From assembly GCF_035046485.1 (NCBI RefSeq), contig NC_085138.1, forward strand, positions 431,507,265 through 431,571,264: a stretch of 64,000 bases of DNA, written 5' to 3'. The notes beneath the pieces were generated by a model. That model was not told the origin of the DNA. It ran no database searches and saw only the letters and a list, made by a program, of their open reading frames with translations. Within the stretch, counting starts at the first letter, position 1. Each line of letters begins with the position of its first letter. Below, piece by piece: positions 43,481-53,817 of the stretch. The stretch comes from Aedes albopictus. Its lineage: Eukaryota > Arthropoda > Insecta > Diptera > Culicidae. Both the position numbers and the translations under genes were made by a program.

Positions 43481-45850
43481 TTAATTTTAATCACAAATTT
43501 TTGATGAAAAATAGTGATTAATCGAACTGCATATACAGTAAACATTTTGTTAAATTTACTTCAATCACACAAAATGGCTATCTTGCTTAAGTATTTAACT
43601 CGTTCATTGCATACTTTTAGGCGTAACTTGTTTGCTTTTACGATTTATTGATCCGTTCCCGAGCCTATTAGTGACATATAAACACACTTCCATTTTAATT
43701 TATATAGATTGCAGTAGCTAACATTAAAAACTTGGAGCACTGTTCATTATCTATAAGCAATAATCGAGATCCGAGTACGTAAACCAAAATAGAGAAGGAA
43801 AGCAATATGTATTCATAATTATTGGATAGAGTAATTAGAATGCATTGATATTCATATTAAGCAAACTACATCCCATATGATTTCCTACACTTCATTGGGC
43901 ATATAATCATAAATATGTATCTTCGTTTTTATGAACACTCAACAGCTAATCAACGTAACCGGTGTAGGTTTCTAAGAATTCATCAAAATTTGTTTCCAAA
44001 AAAAAACAACAACAAATATTCATTAAAGCAAATATTTTAATTCCATGCTACCACACGAAGACCACCAGCATGAGGTCACCAAAAATGCGAAAAAGACAAG
44101 ATACCTATAACACGCCTAATGAGAATCATTAAATCCACATCGTAGCACACGGCCCGAAATGATTGATGATGATGGTCGTCTTCCCAGCAGCTGTTAATTA
44201 CGATCCTCGACAAGATTATTCGGTTGGCATCCGTTTGCGAAAGTCATCCCCGGCTCTGATGCTTTTCCACTAAATTAATTCTTCAATATAAGCTTTCTCG
44301 GTGTCACGTGCGCGCACAGGTTGATACACCTGTAAACGACCCGCGTGTCATGGACCCTGCGTAAGTGAACACGTCAAGTGCGTCTCGCGCGTTGATGATC
44401 TAATTTCCTCCCTTGAAACTGCTTCTGCCGCGCGCCGCCGGGAGCTCAACTCTCAAATACCGAACCGAAACCAAACACTAATCTCATTCTTTCCCACACG
44501 CTCAGCAGAAAGCACCGAGAGTCGGCCAATCTAAAATCACACTCTTTCACTAAATTTCTTTCTCCCCTGGTCTCTGTTACAAATAATGCCAGGTATTTCA
44601 ACAATTCGGATTGGCCGCTTGTCGTACTTTGAGCTCAACAAGAAGCTTTTCTGCGTCACCGGCTTGACAGATGGACGCAAATACGCCGCCGTACCATCGA
44701 GTTGGTTTCAGTCAGCGCCATGCCGCCACTGACTGACTGGAAGAGAGAGATTGGTCCGTCACCACCGCTAGTTAATTGTTCTTTTTTGGGGTTGTCGGGT
44801 GTTGATTTTGCTTCTTTTTCCGTTTTTCGTTAAGACCCTAGGTCGCGGCTTTTTGCAACTTTCTCCTTCTACCTGTTTGGATGGTTGTTTGGAACCCACT
44901 ACTTAGTCGAGTAGTCGAGTTCGGGTTTATTTGAGGTCATGTAGATTTTGGACGGAAAACAAAAACGCCGCTGGATAGCTCAAATAGTTTGATGTGATGG
45001 CTATTTCGTTTGTTGTTTTGGGTTGTTTCTTAATCTTTAAATAGAAGAGTTAATTACTTTCACTACACGTGAACTGAAGCAGCCGCATTGCTTTGAGGTG
45101 ATGGACAACTGCTTTTCTACAGCAGAATTAAATATTTGGTAATGTTTAAAATTGGGTAGTTCATTTATAACGATTTGGTACAACCCATAATTTGTCGGTT
45201 ACTCAAATACATTACGACATCAAGTTAAACTATCCTCACATAAAACGTTCCCTTTTTCTCTTTTTTCCCTTTGCAGGTGAATTTTCCGCATACGACAACA
45301 AAGGATTCCAAAGCAGTAAGTATACAGTCCGCACAAACACAGCATTCCACTCACCTCTTAAAACCACTCCAAAATCCGAATGTACGCTCTCATGTCCGAT
45401 CACTTCGTACAACCGACGAGCGAGGACAATTTTCTCATTAGAGCAATTATGAAAATTTACATTTACACATATCAAACATCCACTCGCGCAGCAATTGCGG
45501 CAAGTTACACAACCCGAAAAAGGTAGTCATTTCAAACGGTTCCGCACTCTACTGCAGATGATGATGATGGTGATGGTCCGCTTATTTTTTAAGCGGTTCA
45601 GTTTCAAGTAAAGTGGTCCGAAAAAGTTAGCAAGCTGAGAAAATCATAGCGCCCTGTCATCCAAATAGTCGTTGCTGCCATCGCATCGTATTACGGCGAC
45701 CAGTAGCGTGGTCAGAAAAGAAATATAAGAGTTTATGCAACCAGCTGCTCGACCATTCGAGATTATACAACTATGTAATTGTTGAGTTTTTTAACAATTA
45801 TTTTTGAATTTTTCCATAATTCTTAATAACTATTCATTAAAACATCACTC
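43481..45850. other. Repeat-poor stretch with micro-exon candidate
   Basis: No transposon termini or arrays are recognisable over 2.4 kb, the longest such stretch in the right half. The section 44280-44800 is GC-rich with CACGTG and other E-box-like words. A 39-nt exon candidate lies at 45277-45315. May be conserved intronic regulatory DNA. Confidence 0.4.
45277..45315 (+). CDS. Candidate 39-nt in-frame micro-exon
   Basis: A long pyrimidine tract (CCTTTTTCTCTTTTTTCCCT) leads to TTGCAG (ending 45276). After 39 nt comes GTAAGT-like donor GCA|GTAAGTAT. The length is a multiple of three, so the exon can be skipped without frame change. Of the three phases one has a stop; the phase with a 2-nt lead reads EFSAYDNKGFQS, which looks protein-like. 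It would be a cassette exon of a host gene whose other exons lie outside the window. Gene not recognised. Confidence 0.45.
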
Positions 45851-45866
45851 TGTAAGTACATACATT

Positions 45867-46557
45867 CTTCTTCTTCTTCTTTATGGCACTACGTCCTCAC
45901 TGGGACTTGGCCTGCCTCGCTTCAACTTAGTGTTCTTTAAGCAATTCCACAATTATTAATTGAAGGGCTCTCTTTGCCTGCCATTGCATGAATTTGTACA
46001 TTGTGAGGAAAGCAGGTTCCGGGTCATTTGGCCGAACGCCATTTGGCCGAAAGGGTCATTTGGCCGAATGCCATTTGGCCGAATGCTGTTTGGCCGAAAA
46101 ATAAATGATGAAATCAAGTGACCATACCACTGTTCCCCGTCTCAGTATACCTCGAAAGAACAGCCTATGATTCAAAGAAGGAAAAATTTTCGATGATATA
46201 TTGACAGTTTCAACGCCAACTAATCCCTGAATATTAAAACTAGAAAGAATAGCCTATGATAAAAAGAAGGAAATACTTCTGATAATCGTATTGGCAGTTA
46301 GAATGTCAAAAACTTCCTCTGAATTCTTTTGACCATGATTCGGCCAAACGGCATTCGGCCAAACGACCCTTTCGGCCAGATGGCATTTGGCCAAATGGCG
46401 TTCGGCCAAACGGCATTCGGCCAAACGGCATTCGGCCAAATGGCCGGACACCAGGAAAGCACAGTCGAGAAAATTTTTCCGACTGGAACGGGAATCGAAC
46501 CCGCCGTCTCCGGATTGGCGATCCATAGCCTTAACCACTAGGCTAACTGGAGACCCC
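45867..46557 (-). mobile_element. tRNA-derived SINE (minus), split by a MITE
   Basis: The head at 46557-46475 reads as a tRNA-like sequence with box A TAGCCTAGTGGTTAAGGC and box B GGTTCGATTCCCG. The body ends GAGGACGTAGTGCCATAAAG with an (AAG)n tail (45867-45881). Target repeat AAGTACATACAT occurs at 45854-45865 and 46564-46575. It inserted into the TATG-repeat tail of the LINE at 46578-49065. Same family as 2911-3464. It is not a functional tRNA gene. Confidence 0.85.
46015..46452. mobile_element. 438-bp 'CATTTGGCCGAA' MITE with 9-bp target
   Basis: The ends GGTTCCGGGTCATTTGGCCG and (reversed) GGTGTCCGGCCATTTGGCCG are flanked by a perfect 9-bp AGGAAAGCA (46006-46014, 46453-46461). It splits the SINE body. 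Sub-terminal TTTGGCCGAATGCC units repeat four to five times per side. Nine-bp targets are typical of Mutator-like elements. Confidence 0.84.
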
Positions 46558-46660
46558 AAGTACAAGTACATACATACATACATTTATTTGTTAAACATCA
46601 TTAAGACAAGACAAAATCAACAATAGTACGCCACAATACTCGGTTTGTGGCTGCCGCTCT

Positions 46661-47272
46661 CTATCCTCGGTCGCGCCCAATGCTCGCCAGGTCACGCTCC
46701 ACCTGGTCCGCCCATCGTTCTCTCTGCGCTCCACGCCTTCTAGTGCCAACCGGATTAGTTGCAAACACCAGCTTTGCAGTGTTGTTGTCCGGCATTCTTG
46801 CAACATGCCCTGCCCACCGTATCATTCCGACTTTGGCCACCTTCTGGATGCTGGGTTCGCCGTAAAGTGCAGCGAGCTCGTGGTTCATCCTTCTCCGCCA
46901 CACACCGTTCTCCTGTACACCGCCGAAGATCGTTCTAAGCACGCGTCGCTCGAAAACTCCGAGTGTTTGTAGGTCCTCCTCGAGCATGGTCCATGTCTCG
47001 TGCCCGTAGAGGATCACCGGTCTTATTAGCGTTTTGTACATGGTGCATTTGGTGCGTGGGTGAATCTTTTTCGACCGCAGTTTCTTCTGGAGCCCGTAGT
47101 AGGCCCGACTTCCGCTGATGATGCGCCTCCGAATTTCACGGCTCACGTTGTTGTCAGCCGTCAGTAAGGATCCGAGGTGAACGAATTCCTTCACCACCTC
47201 GAAAATATCCCCGTCTATCATAACATTACTACCCAGATGGATCCGATCGTGTTCGGTTCCGCCTACCAGCAT
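46661..47272 (-). pseudogene. LINE family B thumb and C-terminus
   Basis: 203 residues directly after the nonsense codon: MLVGGTEHDRIHLGSNVMID, FVHLGSLLTADNNVSREIRR, GSRAYYGLQKKLRSK, VILYGHETWTM, VLRTIFGGVQENGVWRRRMN, RWAGHVARMPDNNTAKLVF, ending at a stop at 46661. The C-terminal domain is intact. A new ATG is coincidentally created at its start. Confidence 0.87.
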
Positions 47273-47794
47273 TTACTTTGTTTTTGAGGCATTCACCACC
47301 AGTCTGACCTTTGCTGCTTCGCGTTTCAGGCGGGTGTACAGCTCTGCCACCGTTCCAAATGTTCTGGCAATAATGTCCATGTCGTTCGCAAAGCACACAA
47401 ATTGACCGGATTTTGTGGAATTCTTTCCCCGGTTGTTGAGCCCGGCTCGTCGCATCACACCTTCCAGAGCTATGTTGAAGAGTAGGCATGGGAGTCCATC
47501 ACCTTGTCTCAGTCCCCGGCGAGATTCGAATGAACTGGATAGTTCACCCGAAACCCTTACGCAGTTTTGCACACCGTCCATCGTTGCTTTAATCAGTCTA
47601 GACAGCTTCCCAGGAAAGTCGTTTTCGTCCATGATTCTCCATAGCTCTGCGTGATTGAAACTCTCGTATGCCGCTTTGAAGTCGATGAACAGGTGATGCG
47701 TTGGGACCTGGCATTCACGCCATTTCTGGAGGATTTGCCGTACGGTAATGATCTGGTCCGTTGTCGACCGTACGATCTGGTCCGTTCCTTCCAC
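47273..47794 (-). pseudogene. LINE family B RT palm with FAND box
   Basis: A 173-residue frame: TTDQIITVRQILQKW, THHLFIDFKAAYESF (block with the first catalytic Asp), RRGLRQGDGLPCLLFNIALE, then FVCFANDMDIIA. The expected FADD is FAND, losing one catalytic aspartate. It ends at a TAA (47273-47275) where the family has a tyrosine (KTK-Y-ML), a single-base nonsense change. The frame continues beyond it as 46661-47272. Confidence 0.88.
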
Positions 47795-48207
47795 TCCTCC
47801 GGTAGCGGTTTGGTTTCCCAGATCCTGACTATCAGCCGATGCAGACAGGTGGCCAACTTTTCTGTGCCCATCTTGATGAGTTCAGCTGCGATACCATCTT
47901 TACCAGCTGCTTTGTTGGTTTTGAGCTGGTGAATGGCATCCTTAACTTCCCTCAGCGTGGGAGTTGGTTTATTTCCGTCCACTGCTGCACTGGCGTCGTC
48001 GTTTCCTCCGTTGCCGTGGGCTCCCGTGCCTACGTTCACCACGCCGTTCAGGTGCTGATCGAAGTACTGCTTCCATCTTTCGATCACCTCACGTCCGTCC
48101 ATCAAGAGGCCTCCGTCTTTATCCCTGCATATTTCGGCTCGCGGCACGAAGCCGTGCGGGATGCGTTGAGCTTCTGATAGAACTTCCGTGTTTCCTGCGA
48201 ACGGCAC
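47593..48207 (-). pseudogene. LINE family B linker/RT start, deleted after block 0
   Basis: Reads VIERWKQYFDQHLNG, LREVKDAIHQLKTNKAAGKD, then GIAAELIKMG and WETKPLPEEWKE. The normal continuation (ICPIYKKG, NYRGI..., QAGF...) is absent: a GGACCAGATC direct repeat (near 47755-47790) marks the deletion, after which the frame is wrong. Residues after EEWKE are out-of-frame text. Confidence 0.85.
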
Positions 48208-48797
48208 AGCAGTTCAATTTCTTCACACTCCGCTTCTTCCAGGCGGCGCTTTTTCTCCCGAAAGAGGCGGGTCTGCTGTTTCCCCTTCTGTTTGTAACGT
48301 TCCACGTTCTGTCGAGTCCCTTGCTGCAACATTATCGCCCTCGCTGCGTTCTTCTCCTCCAAAACCGTTTTGCACTCTTCGTCGAACCATTCGTTCCGTC
48401 GATTCCGTTCCACGTACCCGATGGTGCTCTCAGCTGCGTCGTTGATGGCTGCTTTCACTGTACTCCAGCAGTCCTCTAGAGGGGCCTCATCGAGCTCGCC
48501 CTCGTCTGGCAACGCGTCTTCGAGATTCTGCGCGTATGCTGAGGCGACATCCGGTTGCTTCAGTCGCTCTAGGTTGTACCGTGGCGGTCGCCGGTACCGT
48601 ACATTGTTGATGATGGAGAGTTTTGGGCGTAGTTTAACCATCACCAGATAGTGATCGGAGTCGATATTAGCGCCACGATAGGTCCTGACGTCGATAATGT
48701 CGGAGAAGTGCCGTCCGTCAATCATGACGTGGTCGATTTGAGATTCCGTCTGCTGTGGTGATCTCCAGGTGTAACGATAAGAGAGTCTGTGCTGCAA
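48102..48797 (-). pseudogene. LINE family B endonuclease end and linker
   Basis: A 231-residue open frame. Residues 19-55 carry QIDHVMIDGRHFSDIIDVRT and NIDSDHYLVMVK, the SDH motif that ends APE-type endonucleases. The rest is a charged linker with RRNEWFDEECKTVLEEKNAA and FREKKRRLEEAECEEIELLC. It goes out of frame near 48150 but the next frame (47593-48207) continues directly. Endonuclease N-terminal catalytic residues are beyond the truncation or frameshift. Confidence 0.87.
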
Positions 48798-49099
48798 AAA
48801 GGTTCTGGCCAGGTTCTTATAGACGTCGAAATCAATCAGTCGTTGACCGTTTTCGTTCGTAAGCTGGTGATCGTTGAACTATCCGATTGTCGGTCTCAAT
48901 TCCGCCCCCCTGGCCAACCTGAGCGTTTAAGTCTCCTATGATGATCTTGACGTCGTGTTTTGGGCAGCTTTGTGCTCGCGTTCGAGCTGCGTGTAGGATC
49001 CGTCCTTGTCATCATCAGTGCTTCCGGAGTGTAGGTTGTGCACGTTTAGTATGTGAAAATTTGATAACAGTTTCTTCGGCGGAATTGTTCAAACAGATA

Positions 49100-50010
49100 T
49101 GAATCTTCTATTCAAAAGAGACGAGGTTTCACCTTGTAATGTCTTCAGAGAATCATGTTTAGATCCTTTCCAGGATATCTCCTAGAATTTTTGCGGCCTT
49201 TCACTAAGGATGCCTTATGGAAACTTTTCAAGTATTTTATCAAGGATTTCTCCACAAATTCCTCCCGGGGTTCTTTTACGGGTATCTCTGAATTCTTTTC
49301 AAGAATTCTTCACGAGATTCCTTCATTGACAGCTCACGGTATACTTTTGGGATTTTTTTTTAAATGTATACTGGGTTTCTAACAGGGATTCCTTCAGAAT
49401 TTTTTCCCGGAATTTCTTTATTGGTCTTTCCGGGATTTTTTTACGGAATTGCTTTGAACATTTTTCTTGGAAATTCTTCAATACTTTTCCCAGGAATCCT
49501 GTAGGGATACTTTCCGGGATTCCTCCATTGCTCTTTCCTGAAATTTATTTAGGGATTTCCCCTGTGATTCCTTCTTAGATTTCTCCAGGATTTTTTTTTC
49601 TGGAATTCCGTTAGAAATTCTTCCCGATGTGTTTCATTATTTTTTGCCGGTTACTTTTATGGCATTCCATCAGGGATTGCACCCGGGATTCCTTCCCCTG
49701 CTAACAAAAGTAGCTGATTAAAAGCTTATGCAGCAAACGCATTCGCAAGAAGCTCTTTTAAGCTCTTATCAAGAAAAACTGTTAGTTGGGCCATTGAATC
49801 CTACCGGGATTGCTTCGGAGATAAACCGGGATTCATTCCGGGATTCATTTCGAGATTGTTTTACAATTAATTCCCGGGATCAAATCCGAGTTTCTACTCG
49901 GGTTTTTCCTGGGGTTTGTTCCGGAATTGTTTAAGGCGTTACTTTCGGGCTTCCTACAGGGATTCCTTTCAGAATTTCTTTGGGAAATGCTTCAGGGATC
50001 CTTTTACTGA
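49100..50010. repeat. AT-rich 12-bp array (TTCC orientation)
   Basis: TTTCTCCAGGATTNTTT/GGGATTCCTTC-type units, interrupted near 49690-49800 by unrelated text. Relatively rich in GGGATT. It starts at the truncated 5' end of LINE family B. Confidence 0.72.
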
Positions 50011-50077
50011 TCCCAATGATCAATTGATTTCACCCATACTCAGCCAAATAAACTTAAGATTTCCATAAGGTCCTATC

Positions 50078-50127
50078 AGAAGGCCGGCTCCAGAGGCACG
50101 TTATCCTCCATTTGGGACATTTGTGCC
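50078..50127. repeat. 50-bp dispersed repeat, copy 2
   Basis: Matches 9083-9132 with about three differences. The sequence after it (CATCGCCAAAATAATAGCC) is not shared. Confidence 0.6.
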
Positions 50128-50480
50128 ATCGCCAAAATAATAGCCTATTTCATCATCTACCTGAGGGAAAAGGATGAATTTCATAAGTGCGACCTTATGA
50201 CGCAAAATCGTCTCACAGCTTGGCTTTTATATATGTTTAGCAACATGATATTCTCAAGCATCGGTTGAATTAAACACGAGCACAGTGATACCGACGTTCA
50301 TGGATCGAATCCAGTCTGCTTCATTTTAAGATTTTTTTTGCTCTTTTCATAGGTTGATCTTATGAAATTTGTCATAACAAGCACGATCAATTTTCATAAG
50401 GTATTCTCATGACATCCATAATTTTTACTTATCGCAAAAAAACATAAGCAATTTTGATGAATTTCGTTAGTTTCTTTCGC
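50128..50480. other. No gene recognised
   Basis: AT-rich with repeated TTCATAAG-like words (50190, 50390); no frame or termini. Confidence 0.45.
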
Positions 50481-50630
50481 TGACTGCAGGTTTCCTTTCG
50501 AGATTTCTTAGAGAACCATTCAGAGATCGAAGTGTTTTTTGCTAGATTTCTTTAGAAATTTCATTTGGAATTCCTTCTGAGATTGCTTCATTGATATCCC
50601 CGGGATTTCTTTAGGGATTTCTACCGGGAA

Positions 50631-50815
50631 TGTTAGAGTTTGTGCACTTTTACATGAGATATAATGTAAAATTACATTACCATCGTGTAAATTTTCGCTA
50701 ACCATCGCGTAAACCATCATGGACACCAACTGTTTACGCGACTATTAGCGGAAATTTACACGACCGTAGCGTAGTTTTACATGATATCTCATGTAAATAT
50801 GCACTAACTCTAGCA
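50631..50815. mobile_element. 185-bp palindromic MITE
   Basis: The arms of about 68 bp pair at roughly 85%: TGTTAGAGTTTGTGCA on the left against (reversed) TGCTAGAGTTAGTGCA, then TTTACATGAGATAT. The TTTACATGA..ATGTAAA palindromes resemble those in 7852-8493. It sits inside a 12-bp array. Confidence 0.78.
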
Positions 50816-50869
50816 TTTTGTTTATGTGTATGATTTTTCGCTGAATTTTACATGAATATTTTTTTCTGT

Positions 50870-51300
50870 GTAGATTATATTAGACTTCTTTCGGAATTCT
50901 TTCAGGTATTCCTCCCGATATTAATTCAGATATTCCTTTTGGATATTTTCAGGGATTCATTCAGAGATTTTTTTTTTGAGTTTCCTTCATTGATTTATCT
51001 AATATTTTCCATGCGTTTTATTTGAAAATTTCTCCTGGGTTCCCGTCAAGAGCTTCTCCAGGAATTACATCGAGGAATCAGAGTCTCTTACCGAAATTTC
51101 TCCATCGATTTCTCCCGAGATTCTTTTATGGATGTCATTCAGTATTTTGGGATTCTTCCAAGAATTTCTCCAGGATTCCTTTGTTGGTTTCCCCGGGATC
51201 CCTTTCGGGGTATGGATTCCTTTAGGATTCTCAGCATCTTGAGATTCTTTAAGGGTTTACTTTTGGAATTTGTAGTGATTCCTCCCGGGCTTTAACTTTA
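50870..51300. repeat. AT-rich 12-bp array (TTCC orientation)
   Basis: TTTCTTTCGGAATTC, TTTCAGGGATTC and similar units every 11-13 bp, a continuation of the array to its left across the palindromic MITE. Confidence 0.7.
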
Positions 51301-51404
51301 CATGAGACTTAATTAGTATTAGTCGGACGTAAACATTAGAACAAATGAAATTAATAAGCATTACGCTGAATTGCATCTATCTTGTAAAATTAAACTGCTA
51401 ATTG

Positions 51405-51615
51405 CGTTCCGTAATTTTTACCGAAATCTCAACCGCTGAGCGTTCGGTAATGGATTTTTAACGAAATTCTGTAAAAAATAACCAAATTTCGGTAAAATGT
51501 TATCGTTTATCTGTCAAACTCTAACGAACTTCGGTAAAATTTGCTACCTTTACCGAATTTTCCCTGTAAAACATACTTAACGGTTGAGATTTCGGTAAAA
51601 CATTACCGAAGTCGG
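51405..51615. mobile_element. Inverted-repeat element with CGGTAA motifs
   Basis: TTTACCGAAATCTCAACCG near 51418 pairs with CGGTTGAGATTTCGGTAAA near 51582. Five more TTCGGTAA/TTACCGAA words occur between. Outer ends are not sharply defined. Confidence 0.65.
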
Positions 51616-51639
51616 TTATTTTTTCTAACTGAGTAGGAC

Positions 51640-52222
51640 TTGAAGGATGGAATATGTTGGCAACTCATTCGAAATCAAGTCTTACAAAAAGCAAAATTAC
51701 GTGTTTAAGCCTGTAAATGTACGTCTCCAAAGACGCCTGCGAGGATTACTCCATGGAAGGATAGATAATTCCTTGATAATGTTAGTAGCATGCAACGCTA
51801 CAGTTTCTTACCGATTTTGGCAACACGAGATGAATTTTATGTTGCCAAAATGGGGTGTTGCCAGATTCGGTAAAAAGTGTTTGTGGTTTATTTTCAACTT
51901 TTATGGTTATTTTGGCTGACATTATAAATATGAACTATTCACAAGTTAGTGAACGCTCCCCTTAGGTGACGTTCATAAACTAGGTCATGATTTGTTAAAA
52001 TGGTTTTTTTTTTGCAAAAGTTGAATTTTGCTTTTTTTAAGCTAGTTAAGGCTAAAAATATGTATTTTTTGTCAAAAATTGTTACCAAAATTGGGTGTTG
52101 CCAAAATTGGTAAAAAAAATGTTGCCAAAAGCAAGTGTTGCCAAAATCGGTAAGGGACTGTATATTTTATTTAAGTTTGTGATCCTCGTTGTATGTTTGC
52201 CGCATCTGAAAACAACATAAAA
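51640..52222. other. No gene recognised; GTTGCCAAAA repeats
   Basis: A GTTGCCAAAAT(C/T)GG motif is repeated at least five times (51800-52155). A 90-residue frame (51647-51919) runs into it and is not convincing. Confidence 0.45.
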
Positions 52223-52229
52223 GTTATAA

Positions 52230-52521
52230 CACAGAGAACAGACATCCAGGCTAGAACAAATTTCATTCGGAAAGTTGTGTAAGGATTTGAATCTTTACTC
52301 GAGTAAGGTTGCAAACCAATACACGATGACAACACTAACGCCACCAAACACCATATTGCCAAAGTCAGTGGTGAATTGAAACATTTCAAGTGGTGAATAA
52401 AATTAGTATGGAAAATTAACCGATTGCAGCGCCACGCTATTGCCACATGTGTTGCCGATTTCAAATGGCCGTTAAATTCCTTACACAGTTTCGGAACTGG
52501 ACTTGGATGTCTGTTCTCTGT
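52230..52521. mobile_element. 292-bp MITE
   Basis: The ends CACAGAGAACAGACATCCAG and (reversed) CACAGAGAACAGACATCCAA match over 19 bp. Further in, TTCGGAAAGTTGTGTAAGG pairs with its mirror. TTATAAC-like bases flank both ends. Confidence 0.8.
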
Positions 52522-52639
52522 GGTTATAAATTACGTACGTCAATATTGTGGCTTTATTTATTTTATGCAATTCAGTATTATAATTTCTATTTTATATAAC
52601 TCATTTTGGTATCATAATGGCCATTTTTCCGAACTGGTT

Positions 52640-53220
52640 CATTATCATTGGCGGAGACAAAGGGGGGCGAGAGGGGGCACTTGACCCCCCTAACTATAAA
52701 TTTCTGTTTAAATACGCCAAAAAATGTTTCAGAAAAATTAAAAAAATAAATTGAATCAATTTGGGCCAGCAAATTTCATTAGATACGCCAAAAAATGTTT
52801 CAGAAAATTAACAAAATAAATTGAATCAATTTGCGCCAGCAAATTTCACTAGATACGCCAAAAAATGTTTCAGAAAAATTAACAAAATAAATTGAATTAA
52901 TTTGGCGCCAGCAAATTTCACTAGATACGCCAAAAAATGTTTCAGAAAAATTAACAAAATAGATAGAATCACTTGGGCGTCTGAAAAATGAACTAGATTT
53001 GCCAAAGTAGTTTTTTCAAATTAAAGAAAATATTTGATTTTGGGTCGGCTGCATTGGCGGAGACAAAGGGAGCAAGAGAGGGCACTTGACCCCCCTAACT
53101 ATAAATTTCTGTTTAAATACGCCAAAAAATGTTTCAGAAAAATTAACAAAATAAATTGAATTAATTTGGCGCCAGCAAATTTCACTAGATACGCCAAAAT
53201 ATGTTTCAGAAAAATCACTT
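52640..53220. repeat. Tandem repeat, 70-71-bp unit, with larger duplication
   Basis: ATACGCCAAAAAATGTTTCA starts units at 52712, 52783, 52853 and 52924. The leader GGCGGAGACAAAGGG...CTTGACCCCCCTAAC occurs at 52651 and again at 53054, followed by further units, so the whole block is partly duplicated with a step of about 400 bp. Confidence 0.85.
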
Positions 53221-53394
53221 AATTTCACTGAACTGAACTGAAGATATTTATATATAGGGACTCTGACTTTCTTAGTACTTACTCTGGTAAGGCATGTTTC
53301 TCTAGTGATAGCATGGTCGCAATTGCAATTTTGCATAGGGTAATAGAAGTTTCAGTTTTTCGCGTTGGTATTTGATTGAGAACACTATAACGGA

Positions 53395-53812
53395 CGTTTT
53401 AGGTTTAGGCTAAATTCTCCGTTTCTGCAATTAAATGGTGCAAACAGCGTGGGTTGATTGCATAATTTGATGTTGTTTGTGTGAAACCTTGGATTATTGT
53501 GTTGTTGACTTGGCAAGAAATGGAAACACAGTGATCCAAAATGTTGCTCAATCATCATCATATTAGGCAATTAATCATAATACCCACGCTATTGGCACCA
53601 TTTCATTGCAGAAACGGAGAATTTATCATTTCGCAATACAAAAATCCAGTTCATCCAAAGTTTTACTCAAACAGCATCAAATTAGTCAAGAAATCATAAT
53701 ACCCACACTATTGGCACCATTTCATTGCAGAAACGGAGAATTGACCTTCTCACCATACTAAAATTCAGCTCATTACTACAAATCTAGTACTACACTGAAC
53801 GTGCCCCATTAT
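53395..53812. mobile_element. Rearranged copy of the 16167-16506 MITE
   Basis: The right end (CTCATTACTACAAATCTAGTA) and left patch (AAATTCTCCGTTTCTGC) match that family. The right-arm sequence CCCAC(G/A)CTATTGGCACCA is present twice (about 53582 and 53702), a tandem duplication of about 120 bp. Left terminus lost. Confidence 0.75.
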
Positions 53813-53817
53813 GCGAA

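Larger units (their letters stand above)
46578..49065 (-). mobile_element. Non-LTR retrotransposon family B, longest copy
   Basis: Minus strand, about 2.5 kb. Endonuclease end: HNLHSGSTDDDKDGSY and GDLNAQVG (49040-48900), then QIDHVMIDGRHFSD and IDSDHYLVMVK. A basic linker follows, then the RT (NKAAGKDGIAAEL, TTDQIITVRQILQKW, FIDFKAAYESF) and the C-terminus with RWAGHVARM. The 3' UTR has AATAAATG and ends in short TATG repeats, a tail style seen in RTE-group LINEs. Inactive: internal RT deletion, FAND instead of FADD, and a nonsense codon. 5'-truncated within the endonuclease. Confidence 0.87.

Noticed and set aside
47964..48479. 171-residue plus-strand frame opposite the LINE
   Set aside because: Antisense shadow of the well-supported LINE linker coding sequence.
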